This document shows, in pieces, positions 18,947 through 26,697 of a DNA stretch of 64,000 nt. A model generated the notes under the pieces. It had not been told where the DNA came from, did no database searches, and saw only the letters and a program-made list of their open reading frames with translations. The DNA comes from Arsukibacterium sp. UBA3155. GTDB lineage: Bacteria; Pseudomonadota; Gammaproteobacteria; Enterobacterales; Alteromonadaceae. The first letter of the stretch is position 1. The number at the start of each line of letters is the position of its first letter. A program made the translations under genes and the position numbers. The DNA is taken from assembly GCA_002364615.1 (NCBI GenBank), contig DEYP01000016.1, forward strand, positions 151,639 through 215,638. The letters are read 5' to 3'.

Positions 18947-20088
18947 GCAATATGAGTACAGACGTAGTGTTATATCAGGAACTGACGGCTGACAATGGTA
19001 AAAAAATTGCGGTTGCCACTCTTAATTCAGAGAAGTCATTAAATGCGCTGAGTTTACCGATGGTGGAGTCGTTACTGCCAAAACTACAGGCTTGGAAAAA
19101 CGACCCGGCTATTGCCATGGTGCTATTGCAAGGCGCTGGCGATAAAGCATTTTGTGCCGGTGGTGATATACGTGACTTATATCAGGCAATGAAAGAAAGC
19201 CCGGATTACTATCACCCCTATGTTGAAGAGTTTTTTACCAAAGAATATACCCTGGATTACCTGATCCATACCTTCGATAAACCTTTGCTGGTATGGGGCA
19301 ACGGTATTGTAATGGGTGGCGGTTTAGGCCTGATGGCGGGCGCGTCACACCGTGTGGTTACCGCAACCAGCCGGATCGCGATGCCGGAAATGGCGATTGG
19401 TTTATACCCGGATGTTGGCGCTAGTTGGTTTTTAAACCGAATGCCGCCGGGCTGTGGTATTTTCTTAGGGTTAACCGGCGCTTCTATCAATGCAGCTGAT
19501 GCCAAATTTATTCATTTAGCGGATCATTTTATCGAACACGAAAGCAAAGCCGCCTTGGTTGATAAACTAATGACGGTGAAGTGGGGCGAAACCATTGCCC
19601 TTAATCATCAGAAATTATCCGATGTGTTACGAAGTGCAGAAGAGCAGTGCCGTACCAAAATGCCGCTAAGCCAGATCCGGCCGCATCAGAGTGCTATCAC
19701 TGCCCTTAACGACATCAGCAGCCTGCCGCAGGTTATTAGTGCTATCAACGCAATCGAAGGCGATGACAAATGGCTGATTAAAGCCAAACAGTCGCTTGCC
19801 TACGGCAGCCCGATTACTGCGCATATTGTGTTTAAGCTGTTGCAACTGGGCCAGAGCAAAATACTGGCTGACAGCTTCCGGCTGGAGCTGGGTATTAGTG
19901 TCCAGTGTGGACAGCTGGGCGAGTTTCAGGAAGGCGTGCGGGCACTGCTGATTGATAAAGACTTAAAACCAGACTGGAAATATAAGCAGGTGGATGAAGT
20001 ACCTGCAGATGTTATTGAGCTGCTGTTCAGTTCACCATGGCAGGATAACGAGCATCCATTAAAAGATCTGGGCTTGTTAGATAGTTAA
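18943..20088 (+). CDS. 3-hydroxyisobutyryl-CoA hydrolase
   Basis: A 381-residue crotonase-superfamily thioesterase. Hallmarks are AFCAGGDIRDLYQ (about 69-81), NGIVMGGGLGLM and MPEMAIGLYPDVGASWFL, which is specific to the HIBCH group. It frees 3-hydroxyisobutyrate from its CoA ester for MmsB. The GTG at 18943 overlaps the preceding TGA (GTGA). The ATG at 18952 is an equally possible start with GGGTGA upstream. Next gene begins 29 bases on. Confidence 0.94.
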   Translation: MSNMSTDVVLYQELTADNGKKIAVATLNSEKSLNALSLPMVESLLPKLQAWKNDPAIAMVLLQGAGDKAFCAGGDIRDLYQAMKESPDYYHPYVEEFFTKEYTLDYLIHTFDKPLLVWGNGIVMGGGLGLMAGASHRVVTATSRIAMPEMAIGLYPDVGASWFLNRMPPGCGIFLGLTGASINAADAKFIHLADHFIEHESKAALVDKLMTVKWGETIALNHQKLSDVLRSAEEQCRTKMPLSQIRPHQSAITALNDISSLPQVISAINAIEGDDKWLIKAKQSLAYGSPITAHIVFKLLQLGQSKILADSFRLELGISVQCGQLGEFQEGVRALLIDKDLKPDWKYKQVDEVPADVIELLFSSPWQDNEHPLKDLGLLDS

Positions 20089-20117
20089 TTTACCAGGACA
20101 ACTGCAAGGAATTTATT

Positions 20118-21008
20118 ATGGCTAAAGTTGCGTTTATCGGTTTAGGAAACATGGGTGGCCCAATGGCTACTAACTTATTAAAAGCCGGCCACGATGTTAT
20201 CGCCTTTGATTTATCAAAAGATGCGCTGGCACAGATAGCAGCAGAAGGCGCTAAGGTAGCGAGCTCTGCCAGAGAGGCGGTAGGTCACACTGATTATGTT
20301 ATTTCTATGCTGCCGGCAGGCAAGCATGTGATTGACCTGTATCTGGGCGAGCAGGGCATTGCCAGTGCGATCAGCAAGCAGGCGTTGGTCATTGACTGCT
20401 CTACCATTGATGCTGAAAGTGCCCGCACGGTAGGTACTGGCCTTGCTCAGCAGGGTATCGCTTTTATCGATGCACCGGTATCTGGTGGGGTAGGCGGTGC
20501 TAAAGCTGGCACTTTGACCTTTATTGTTGGCGGTGCAGCGCAGGATTTTGAAAATGCCCACACTGTGCTGAGCAATATGGGTAAAAACCTGTTTCATGCC
20601 GGAGCCATTGGCGCAGGGCAGGTCGCAAAAATCTGTAACAATATGCTGTTAAGTATTTTAATGGCAGGTACCTCTGAAGCGCTGCAAATGGGCATCAATA
20701 ATGGGCTGGATCCGAAAGTGTTATCAGACATTATGCTGAAAAGCTCAGGTCGCAACTGGACGCTGGAGCTGTATAACCCTTGCCCGGGTGTGATGGACAA
20801 TGTGCCGGCTTCGAATAACTATCAGGGCGGCTTTATGGTTGATTTAATGGCCAAAGATTTAGGGCTGGCGCTGGAGTCTGCTAAGCAAAGTGGCAGCAAC
20901 ACGCCTTTGGGTGAACTGGCGCATAAATTATATGTACAGCACCAGCAGGACGGTAATGGCAAACTGGATTTCTCCAGCATTTTTAAGATGTTGGCTAAAG
21001 ACGCCTAA
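20118..21008 (+). CDS. mmsB: 3-hydroxyisobutyrate dehydrogenase
   Basis: A 296-residue beta-hydroxyacid dehydrogenase. The N terminus has the Rossmann loop AFIGLGNMGGPMATNL, then DCSTIDAESAR, the substrate loop DAPVSGGVGGAKAGTLT, and the catalytic lysine in GAGQVAKICNNMLL (Lys about 171). It oxidises 3-hydroxyisobutyrate to methylmalonate semialdehyde, the MmsA substrate. AAGGAATTT precedes the ATG. The valine path genes are therefore complete from acyl-CoA stage on. Confidence 0.96.
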   Translation: MAKVAFIGLGNMGGPMATNLLKAGHDVIAFDLSKDALAQIAAEGAKVASSAREAVGHTDYVISMLPAGKHVIDLYLGEQGIASAISKQALVIDCSTIDAESARTVGTGLAQQGIAFIDAPVSGGVGGAKAGTLTFIVGGAAQDFENAHTVLSNMGKNLFHAGAIGAGQVAKICNNMLLSILMAGTSEALQMGINNGLDPKVLSDIMLKSSGRNWTLELYNPCPGVMDNVPASNNYQGGFMVDLMAKDLGLALESAKQSGSNTPLGELAHKLYVQHQQDGNGKLDFSSIFKMLAKDA

Positions 21009-21073
21009 GTCTTAATAGATATGCAAGTACTCCGAATGTTTTGGTTAAGTATTTGTTCAGGTAGTAGGTAATC

Positions 21074-21329
21074 GCTGCTACTGCGTACATTTTTGTCTGT
21101 GACACGCCATAAACCGTCCCTGGGGCTCGGTTCCGGCCATCCATGGCCTACAACGGTCTCAGAAAAAAGTACATCCGTATCCGCTGCTTCGGTGTTCTTT
21201 GCGATCTCGATGTTACACTCGAGACAGACGCGGATGTACTTTTTGGCGGACCGTGTTTTTCATGGATGAAAAACAGGAGTCTACAGGGAAGTATTTACGA
21301 CGTGTCCGACGAAAAATGTACGCAGCGGC
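21074..21329. repeat. Stem-loop repeat family 1, locus E (two opposed cores)
   Basis: This occupies the 450-base mmsB-SDR gap (21009-21458), which has no gene. E1 (21074-21187): TGCGTACATTTTTGTCTG pairs with CTCAGAAAAAAGTACATCCG, enclosing CCGTCCCTGGGG and GGCCATCCATGGCC. E2 (21228-21329): CGCGGATGTACTTTTTGGCG pairs with CGACGAAAAATGTACGCAGC, enclosing TTTTTCATGGATGAAAAA and TACAGGGAAGTA. E1 and E2 share nearly the same arm sequence in opposite orientation, so the whole unit is also one long inverted repeat. CTCGATGTTACACTCGAG between them is a small extra hairpin. Confidence 0.85.
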
Positions 21330-21458
21330 TGGCGGGTTGCCAGGTCACTGCCAAATTAGAATTAAGCAATAACAAAGCTTTTAGCTTTGTTTCTAAGAGA
21401 AAATAAGCTTACGCGCAGATTAAATGTACATAGTAATCGCGCCTACGGAGAAAGTGGT

Positions 21459-22217
21459 ATGAACCTGCAAAACAAAACCATCGTTATCACTGGCGGTGCC
21501 CAAGGCTTAGGCCTGGAAATGGCCCGCATGTGCGCCGCTGAAGGCGCCAAACTGGCAATAATTGATATGAATGCCGAGCAGCTAGCGGCAGCTAAAGCAG
21601 AGCTGTCAGCCAACACCACCGTGCATACCTATAGCGCCAATGTGGCAGATGAAGCTCAGGTTGAAGAAATTTTTGGCCAAATCGATAACGACTTTAACGG
21701 TATCGACGGCCTGATTAACAACGCCGGAATTTTACGTGATGGTCTGCTGCTGAAATACAAAGACGGTGAGCTGCAAAGCAAAATGTCTTTGGCCCAGTTT
21801 CAGTCAGTTATTGATGTTAACCTGACCGGCGTATTCCTGTGTGGTCGTGAAGCGGCAGCCGTAATGGTTAAGCGTGGCACTAAAGGCGTTATTATTAATA
21901 TGTCGAGCGTCGCCCGTGGCGGCAATATGGGTCAGACCAATTATGCGGCATCAAAAGCCGGTGTTGTGGCCATGACAGTAACCTGGGCGCGCGAATTAGG
22001 CCGTTATGGTATCCGGGTTGGTGCAATTGCCCCTGGCGTTATCCGCACCGCTATGACTGATGCCATGAAGCCAGAAGCGCGCGATCGCTTAGAAAAAATG
22101 AAACCGGTAGGGCGGCTTGGTGAAGCCAGCGAAATTGCCCACACCGCCAAATACATTTTTGAAAACGATTTCTTCACAGGCCGTGTCGTCGAAATTGATG
22201 GCGGCATCAGCATGTAA
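21459..22217 (+). CDS. SDR-family oxidoreductase
   Basis: A 252-residue short-chain dehydrogenase. It shows the NAD(P) motif TGGAQGLGLEMAR (about 10-22), NNAGILRDG, a serine in NMSSVARGGNMGQ, the YAASKAG catalytic Tyr-Lys pair and C-terminal VVEIDGGISM. It is FabG-like; placed after mmsB it may oxidise a 3-hydroxyacyl-CoA such as 2-methyl-3-hydroxybutyryl-CoA of isoleucine breakdown, an inference from context only. The start MNLQNK follows GGAGAAAG. It ends in a strong terminator. Confidence 0.85.
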   Translation: MNLQNKTIVITGGAQGLGLEMARMCAAEGAKLAIIDMNAEQLAAAKAELSANTTVHTYSANVADEAQVEEIFGQIDNDFNGIDGLINNAGILRDGLLLKYKDGELQSKMSLAQFQSVIDVNLTGVFLCGREAAAVMVKRGTKGVIINMSSVARGGNMGQTNYAASKAGVVAMTVTWARELGRYGIRVGAIAPGVIRTAMTDAMKPEARDRLEKMKPVGRLGEASEIAHTAKYIFENDFFTGRVVEIDGGISM

Positions 22218-22236
22218 GCTGTTGGTTGTTGAAAAC

Positions 22237-22259
22237 AAAAAGGCGCCGCGGCGCCTTTT
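22237..22259. terminator. Bidirectional intrinsic terminator
   Basis: AAAAGGCGCC-GCG-GGCGCC-type palindrome (AAAGGCGCC and GGCGCCTTTT) 20 bases after the SDR stop. The arms are A- and T-flanked, so it can end transcription from both the SDR side and the convergent small membrane-protein operon. Confidence 0.8.
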
Positions 22260-22305
22260 CTGATGGGGTGAACTACCTGATAAGAAAGTTTCATCCTATT
22301 TAATG

Positions 22306-22776
22306 CTAATTAGTCCAATGTTTTTGCTCGCCTGATACAGAACAAGCAGTTAGTTCTGAATTTGTATCAGACTCCTCAGATTTGATGTAAATGAGGCTTT
22401 TACCCCTGGAAACCCTGGATAAGGACTCAGGGGCATCGCAAGCGAGATAACTGGCTTCTTCTAACCTGCTTTTTTGCACAATTGAAATGCTGTAAGCGAT
22501 AGCCAAACTAGCAACGAACCACCCCACTAAAAACACACTGGCATGCCGGTATATAGTATTTTCACTCTTTCTCAATCCAAGGTATTGAATTAAGCTCAGT
22601 GCCCAAAATACAGAAGATAGCAGTAAGAAGCTAATTCCGGAGTCGTAAAAAACTATCTCTTCTTGCTTTGCTATGGCCTGTTCAACCCGGTATATGTCAA
22701 ATACCAGGTAACCAACACCTAAACAGGCTAACAAGTTAAAGCCAACAAAGATTATCTGAGCTGGTTTGGGCGACAT
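22306..22776 (-). CDS. Small multi-pass membrane protein of unknown function
   Basis: A 156-residue protein with three to four hydrophobic stretches (about IIFVGFNLLACLGVGYLVF, ISFLLLSSVFWALSLIQYLG, ASVFLVGWFVASLAIAYSI) and a polar C-terminal tail with three cysteines (one in LACDAPES, one in LTACSV). I recognise no family. The ATG at 22776 overlaps the stop of the gene before it (TAATG), so the two are coupled; that neighbour is a glycine-zipper protein, and a membrane partner or immunity role is only a guess. Base use is AT-richer than the catabolic genes. Confidence 0.6.
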   Translation of the reverse strand: MSPKPAQIIFVGFNLLACLGVGYLVFDIYRVEQAIAKQEEIVFYDSGISFLLLSSVFWALSLIQYLGLRKSENTIYRHASVFLVGWFVASLAIAYSISIVQKSRLEEASYLACDAPESLSRVSRGKSLIYIKSEESDTNSELTACSVSGEQKHWTN

Positions 22777-23573
22777 TAAAAACCTCTGATGCCTGCACAG
22801 GGACCAAATAAGCAAGGAATAAATTGTGGGTTGCGTTCAAGAAAATTAAGGTTGCGATTGACTTCATATTTTGCAGCCTCAATATCACTTTTTATTTCTT
22901 CAAGCGTATGACCAAGCCTGCTATAGGCTCGGATTAAGGCTTGTGTAGCGCCAAAATGCTCATCAATTTTGTCTAAAGCGAAACCAACTAGTACCCCAAC
23001 TGCTATAGCAGCAATTATAGGTGCAGCGGCAGTGGTACCAATGATTGCGGCACCCCCAACAGCGATACCGGCTGCTAAACCTGCAATGCTGCTTAGGCCT
23101 ATTTTAATCAAATCACCGGTAATTGTGCCTAATAGCTCTGATAACAAAGCAGTGTCACGAATTATGTAGTCAAAAATTTCAATGCCTACACACAGAACAG
23201 CGGTTAATACAAAACCACCTTTTGCAGATTTAATTATGGCCTTTGGTCCTACAGCCATTCTCACTACTGTGGGGTGATCTGTTAAATAGCGCGAGCCTTT
23301 AAAAATCTTTCTCTCTCCAGGCCGACCTTTAAATACTACATACTGTTTATTAGCATATTGTTTTATTTTTATCTGTCCGGGAGTGATACCCCCAACTTCA
23401 TAAATTAGCCGGGCAGCCCATGCAGCATCTTTTGTTGGCCCAATATGTTGGGCAACGGTTTTTAAATTTCTTTTATATTCAAGATATTCTTTTTCAAGCG
23501 CTTCCACCGATAAAACATGAATGATGTGCTCGTTTTGCTGTAATTCGTTTATAAGCTCTTGCTTTCTATTCAT
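22776..23573 (-). CDS. Glycine-zipper membrane protein, candidate effector
   Basis: A 265-residue protein of unrecognised family. Residues 1-110 are soluble and charged with QIKIKQYANKQYVVFKGRPG. Residues ~110-205 carry hydrophobic segments rich in Gly/Ala (SIAGLAAGIAVGGAAIIGT, IIAAIAVGVLVGFALD), a glycine-zipper pattern seen in pore-forming toxins and in membrane domains of some type VI effectors. The end is IPCLFGPCAGIRGF. It overlaps by TAATG with a small membrane protein and follows a Sel1-repeat gene by 12 bases, like effector-immunity loci. No VgrG, PAAR or secretion gene is in the window, so this remains inference. Confidence 0.55.
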   Translation of the reverse strand: MNRKQELINELQQNEHIIHVLSVEALEKEYLEYKRNLKTVAQHIGPTKDAAWAARLIYEVGGITPGQIKIKQYANKQYVVFKGRPGERKIFKGSRYLTDHPTVVRMAVGPKAIIKSAKGGFVLTAVLCVGIEIFDYIIRDTALLSELLGTITGDLIKIGLSSIAGLAAGIAVGGAAIIGTTAAAPIIAAIAVGVLVGFALDKIDEHFGATQALIRAYSRLGHTLEEIKSDIEAAKYEVNRNLNFLERNPQFIPCLFGPCAGIRGF

Positions 23574-23585
23574 TAATAATCTTCC

Positions 23586-24317
23586 TTAATCTTCGCATTT
23601 TGTGATCAAGTTGCCTTTCGCTGCCCAATATTCAGCCGTCTCAAGGTCTTTATCGCCGACGATACCTCGGCAGTAAAAATAGCTGGTTATATAAGAAGCT
23701 CTTATATGACCGCTTTGGGCCGCGGTCAAATACCATTTAAAGGCAGCGCTACGGTCAACCGAGGTAAGGTGCCCTTTGTCATATAGAGTAGCAACAATGA
23801 ATTGAGAATCTGTGTCGCCTGCCTGAGCCTTCAGTAGCAGATGTTCAAAGTACTTTGCTGGTTGATATTCGGTGAGTGTCCCATCTGACCCGGTTATAAA
23901 AAAGACAGAATCATCTGGTGGGGTAGAATGCTGTTCTGACTTTCTAAACCAATCCATCGCAATAAATTGATTCTGACCAACGCCATCTCCTGCCTCATAA
24001 GCAATGCCAAGCTCCCACATAGCAAGAGAATGACCAAGGCTTGCCGCTTTTTTAAAATGCGCCAGCATGTTTTTATTGTTCTGTTGCTTAGCACTCGACA
24101 TTTTATCGATCAGACCGAGGTAGTAGTGAGCATTTGGGTCTTCAGTTTGTGCTAATTCAGCATAATAGTTTTTTGCAACAATAAGATCGCCTGCATAAAA
24201 AGCTTGCTCGGCTTTAGTGGCTAAGTCTTCAGAATTTGCTAGAAGTGGGATAAAGAGAGCACCTATTGCGAATATTGCTTTAGACATGAAGCTTAAGACA
24301 GAATCTTGTATGCGCAT
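23586..24317 (-). CDS. Sel1-repeat (TPR-like) exported protein
   Basis: A 243-residue protein with an N-terminal signal sequence (FMSKAIFAIGALFIPLLANS, cleavage likely near residue 29) and several Sel1-like repeats: AHYYLGLIDKMSS, LAMWELGIAYEAGDGVGQ, SQFIVATLYDKGHLTSVDRS followed by AAFKWYLTAAQSGHIRASY. Sel1 proteins are protein-interaction modules, often periplasmic, and some are immunity proteins for type VI effectors. The start at 24317 has AGGTAAC upstream; ATG 24287 would also leave a signal peptide. It is first gene of a three-gene AT-rich operon. Confidence 0.75.
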   Translation of the reverse strand: MRIQDSVLSFMSKAIFAIGALFIPLLANSEDLATKAEQAFYAGDLIVAKNYYAELAQTEDPNAHYYLGLIDKMSSAKQQNNKNMLAHFKKAASLGHSLAMWELGIAYEAGDGVGQNQFIAMDWFRKSEQHSTPPDDSVFFITGSDGTLTEYQPAKYFEHLLLKAQAGDTDSQFIVATLYDKGHLTSVDRSAAFKWYLTAAQSGHIRASYITSYFYCRGIVGDKDLETAEYWAAKGNLITKCED

Positions 24318-24689
24318 TCAGTTGTTACCTGCCCGATTAGATTACTGAAATTTATATTATTTGTTTATATTTTGCAAATTAAATGGGCTTTTCTTGCAGG
24401 CTTTTCAGGATTTGGCCGACTTATTATTGTTTATTAAGGGGGTTTTAATTAGGGTTAATTGAAGGGTTTCAGAAAACTATCGCCCATCCGGCAGCGCCGG
24501 AGTTGCACCGACAATCACTTTCACAACCAGTGGTTGCTAATGTTTTACTTTGGGAAAGTAAAAATAATGCAATTTATTCAGTCGATTAAGTATTAGAAGC
24601 GCAATTTCAGGGCTTTCTACTATACTTTGCTGGCTCTTTGTTTTTCTCTGATGTGAGCAGTAATTATCATTCTTATAAGGAAATTTAAA
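24318..24689. other. Gene-free region with three consecutive short hairpins
   Basis: No coding frame is supported. Three perfect inverted repeats lie in a row: TCCGGC-AGC-GCCGGA (24487-24501), CAACCA-G-TGGTTG (24524-24536) and TTTTACTTT-GGG-AAAGTAAAA (24543-24563). The rest is AT-rich and must hold divergent promoters for the Sel1 gene and the secreted-protein gene. The hairpin trio could be the remnant of a mobile or repeat element; I do not recognise it. Confidence 0.4.
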
Positions 24690-25139
24690 ATGAAAAATAT
24701 ACTCATCACACTCTCTTTTCTGGTTCTCAGTTTTGCAATAAACGCAAAAGACAGGCTAGAGGTATATGAAGATTACGATATTGGTAAAGAAATCATGGTG
24801 GTAACAACTGTAAAAGTTGATCCCAACATGGGTGACGTTTATTTAGCCGGACTGAAAGACAGTTGGGTTAAAGCCGTTAAGATCCAAAAAGAGCTGGGAT
24901 ATATTAAAGACTGGAAAATTTATGGCAGCGATATGCCTAACAGCGGCAACTTTAATATGTTGTTAATAGTTACATTTAACAATAGTGCCGATTTAGAACC
25001 CAGCAAGAAAAAATACGATGCCTTTATGAAAAAATGGAGTGAGGCAGATGAAAAAATGTCGAACGAAATTTCGGCTAAATACCCCGAGGTAAGAACCATA
25101 ACGGGTGAATATCAGCTACGTGAGATTATGATGAAATAG
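24690..25139 (+). CDS. Small exported protein of unknown function
   Basis: A 149-residue protein with a clear Sec signal peptide (ILITLSFLVLSFAINA, cleavage before KDRLEV). The mature part is a small alpha/beta domain containing LAGLKDSWVKAVKIQKELGY and FNMLLIVTFNNSADLEPSKK, and ends TITGEYQLREIMMK. The LLIVTF strand after a long helix recalls ferredoxin-like dimeric folds, but no family is recognised. AAGGAAATTT precedes the ATG and a terminator follows at 25208. Confidence 0.6.
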   Translation: MKNILITLSFLVLSFAINAKDRLEVYEDYDIGKEIMVVTTVKVDPNMGDVYLAGLKDSWVKAVKIQKELGYIKDWKIYGSDMPNSGNFNMLLIVTFNNSADLEPSKKKYDAFMKKWSEADEKMSNEISAKYPEVRTITGEYQLREIMMK

Positions 25140-25207
25140 TTTAGCTAGCCCCTGTATTTTAGTTATTATTGACCAAATAGGCTTAAACAAATTGTGTTAA
25201 TAATATA

Positions 25208-25238
25208 AGCGCCTGACTTCGCTGTTCAGGTGCTTTTT
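25208..25238 (+). terminator. Intrinsic terminator
   Basis: AGCGCCTGA and TTCAGGTGCT pair (one G-T) around a CTTCGCT loop and are followed by six T residues. It lies about 70 bases after the exported-protein stop. Confidence 0.75.
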
Positions 25239-25326
25239 TATTTGTTTAATATCAATTGATTAATTTAGACCTAAAGTTTGTGGTAGCTTAACTTTTAAAA
25301 ATCCGATGCAGAACAGGAATCTATTG

Positions 25327-25776
25327 ATGAAGACCCGTTTACTACTTACCACCTTGTTACTAAGCTCGGCCGTGCTACTCCCAACCTTTGCCATTGCCAT
25401 TGCCGATGACAAAGCCGAACTTACCGCCTTACTTAGTGAGTTTTTAGATGGCGCTACCCGCAACGATGCGGCTATTCATAATAAATACTGGGCAGATGAG
25501 CTGATATATACCAGCTCCAACGGCACCCGTTTTGGTAAAGCTGAGCTAATGCAAGGGGTGAACAGCAGTGCCAAGCTAAAACCCGATGAAATAGATACCG
25601 TTTATAGCAGCGAAGATGTGCGTATTTTGCAATACGGCGACACTGCTGTTGTGGCGTTTACCCTGGTAGGCACCTCTGAAACGGAGACCTTGCGCTTTCT
25701 AAACAGCGGTACCTTTATTCGCAAAAATGGTAAATGGCAGGCCGTGAACTGGCAGGCTACAAAGAAGGCGCAATAG
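25327..25776 (+). CDS. Exported SnoaL/DUF4440-like protein (NTF2 fold)
   Basis: A 149-residue protein with a signal peptide (LLLTTLLLSSAVLLPTFAIA) and an NTF2-like domain: LTALLSEFLDGATRNDAAIH helix, YWADELIYTSSNGTRFGK, then strands VRILQYGDTAVVAFTLVG and GTFIRKNGKWQAVNWQAT. This matches the DUF4440 branch, whose members are small ligand-binding or unknown proteins. The ATG at 25327 has AGGAATC at good spacing; an in-frame ATG seven codons upstream is less likely. Confidence 0.75.
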   Translation: MKTRLLLTTLLLSSAVLLPTFAIAIADDKAELTALLSEFLDGATRNDAAIHNKYWADELIYTSSNGTRFGKAELMQGVNSSAKLKPDEIDTVYSSEDVRILQYGDTAVVAFTLVGTSETETLRFLNSGTFIRKNGKWQAVNWQATKKAQ

Positions 25777-25800
25777 TACATAAGCACCCTCTATAGATAT

Positions 25801-25857
25801 ACCATACGGCGGCCGATGATTTGTTGCGCCGCTTTGTATTTCGCTCAGCCCGTATGG
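25801..25857. other. Intergenic inverted repeat between convergent genes
   Basis: CCATACGG and CCGTATGG flank a 40-base interior that has its own GGCGGC / GCCGC pairing. It sits between the convergent DUF4440 and PH-like genes and may act as a bidirectional terminator, although no T tract is seen. Confidence 0.35.
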
Positions 25858-25895
25858 CACATAAACGGTATGCCGGTTTTTGTTTACTACAAAGA

Positions 25896-26456
25896 TTACT
25901 TATCTAGTCCAAATTTTTTCCGGAAGCGTTTTGCCCATGCTGGTCTTTGAATTTTGTAGCCATAAACCTTTTCCGGGACGATGATGTTCGGATTAGCCAA
26001 TACAAGGGCGTCGAAAAAGGCTCGACGATCAAATCCACGATAACTCCCATACATTAGCTGCTTCTTCTCTCCGTTTTTGAGCACTATTAAGTTAGTAGCG
26101 TAATCTTGCGTTGTATCAGTTATTTGCTTCAACTCTGTAATATCTGAAATATTGACCTGCCAGCTTACATCACCAAAGGTAGGGTCAAAATAGGATAATG
26201 TCGTCGGCGTAACACAAACTCTAATTTCTTTGTTTTCAAACCAAAACCAGAGTGCTAACCCAAGTATAAAAGCTTCAACAAACCAAATAGCGATGTTCAA
26301 AATATTAAGAAGCTGCGATAGCGCGTTTCTATCGTTCGTCAAATCAGGAAGATATTTATGTGCGGCCAGGTATAGAAAAAATACCACGCACGCATTTAAA
26401 ACAAGTATCATCGAAGAAGAACGTTGTTTTTTTGTATAAATGAAGTAATTTGCCAA
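25896..26456 (-). CDS. Membrane protein with two N-terminal membrane segments and a PH-like tail
   Basis: A 186-residue protein. Residues ~15-33 (MILVLNACVVFFLYLAA) and ~50-72 (ILNIAIWFVEAFILGLALWFWF) span the membrane. The cytoplasmic part alternates short strands (IRVCVTPTTLSYFDP, NISDITELKQI, YATNLIVLKNGEKKQLM) in the manner of bacterial PH-like domains and ends in a basic helix (PAWAKRFRKKFG). I recognise no named family. It is AT-rich and stands alone. Confidence 0.6.
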   Translation of the reverse strand: MANYFIYTKKQRSSSMILVLNACVVFFLYLAAHKYLPDLTNDRNALSQLLNILNIAIWFVEAFILGLALWFWFENKEIRVCVTPTTLSYFDPTFGDVSWQVNISDITELKQITDTTQDYATNLIVLKNGEKKQLMYGSYRGFDRRAFFDALVLANPNIIVPEKVYGYKIQRPAWAKRFRKKFGLDK

Positions 26457-26697
26457 ATTTATCCTCTGCTAGCTTTTATCATTTGTTCGCAGTGTTAATC
26501 TTACTCGCTAAAGCCGATCTTCACTACCTGCGACGTAGTCTTCTGTTATTAGCTCACAGCACGCCAATTGTTCAGGTATGAGTCAGCCGTTGACGTAAGC
26601 GCTATATGTTGTAATGTATTTATGTTTTATTAACTTAAGAAATGGCTGAGAAAAATGTTGATGGCATTTCTTTAATACAATACTGGTGAGCACAACC

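Noticed and set aside
21143-21406. An 87-residue frame in the mmsB-SDR gap
   Set aside because: It lies across repeat E cores and has no recognisable protein features.
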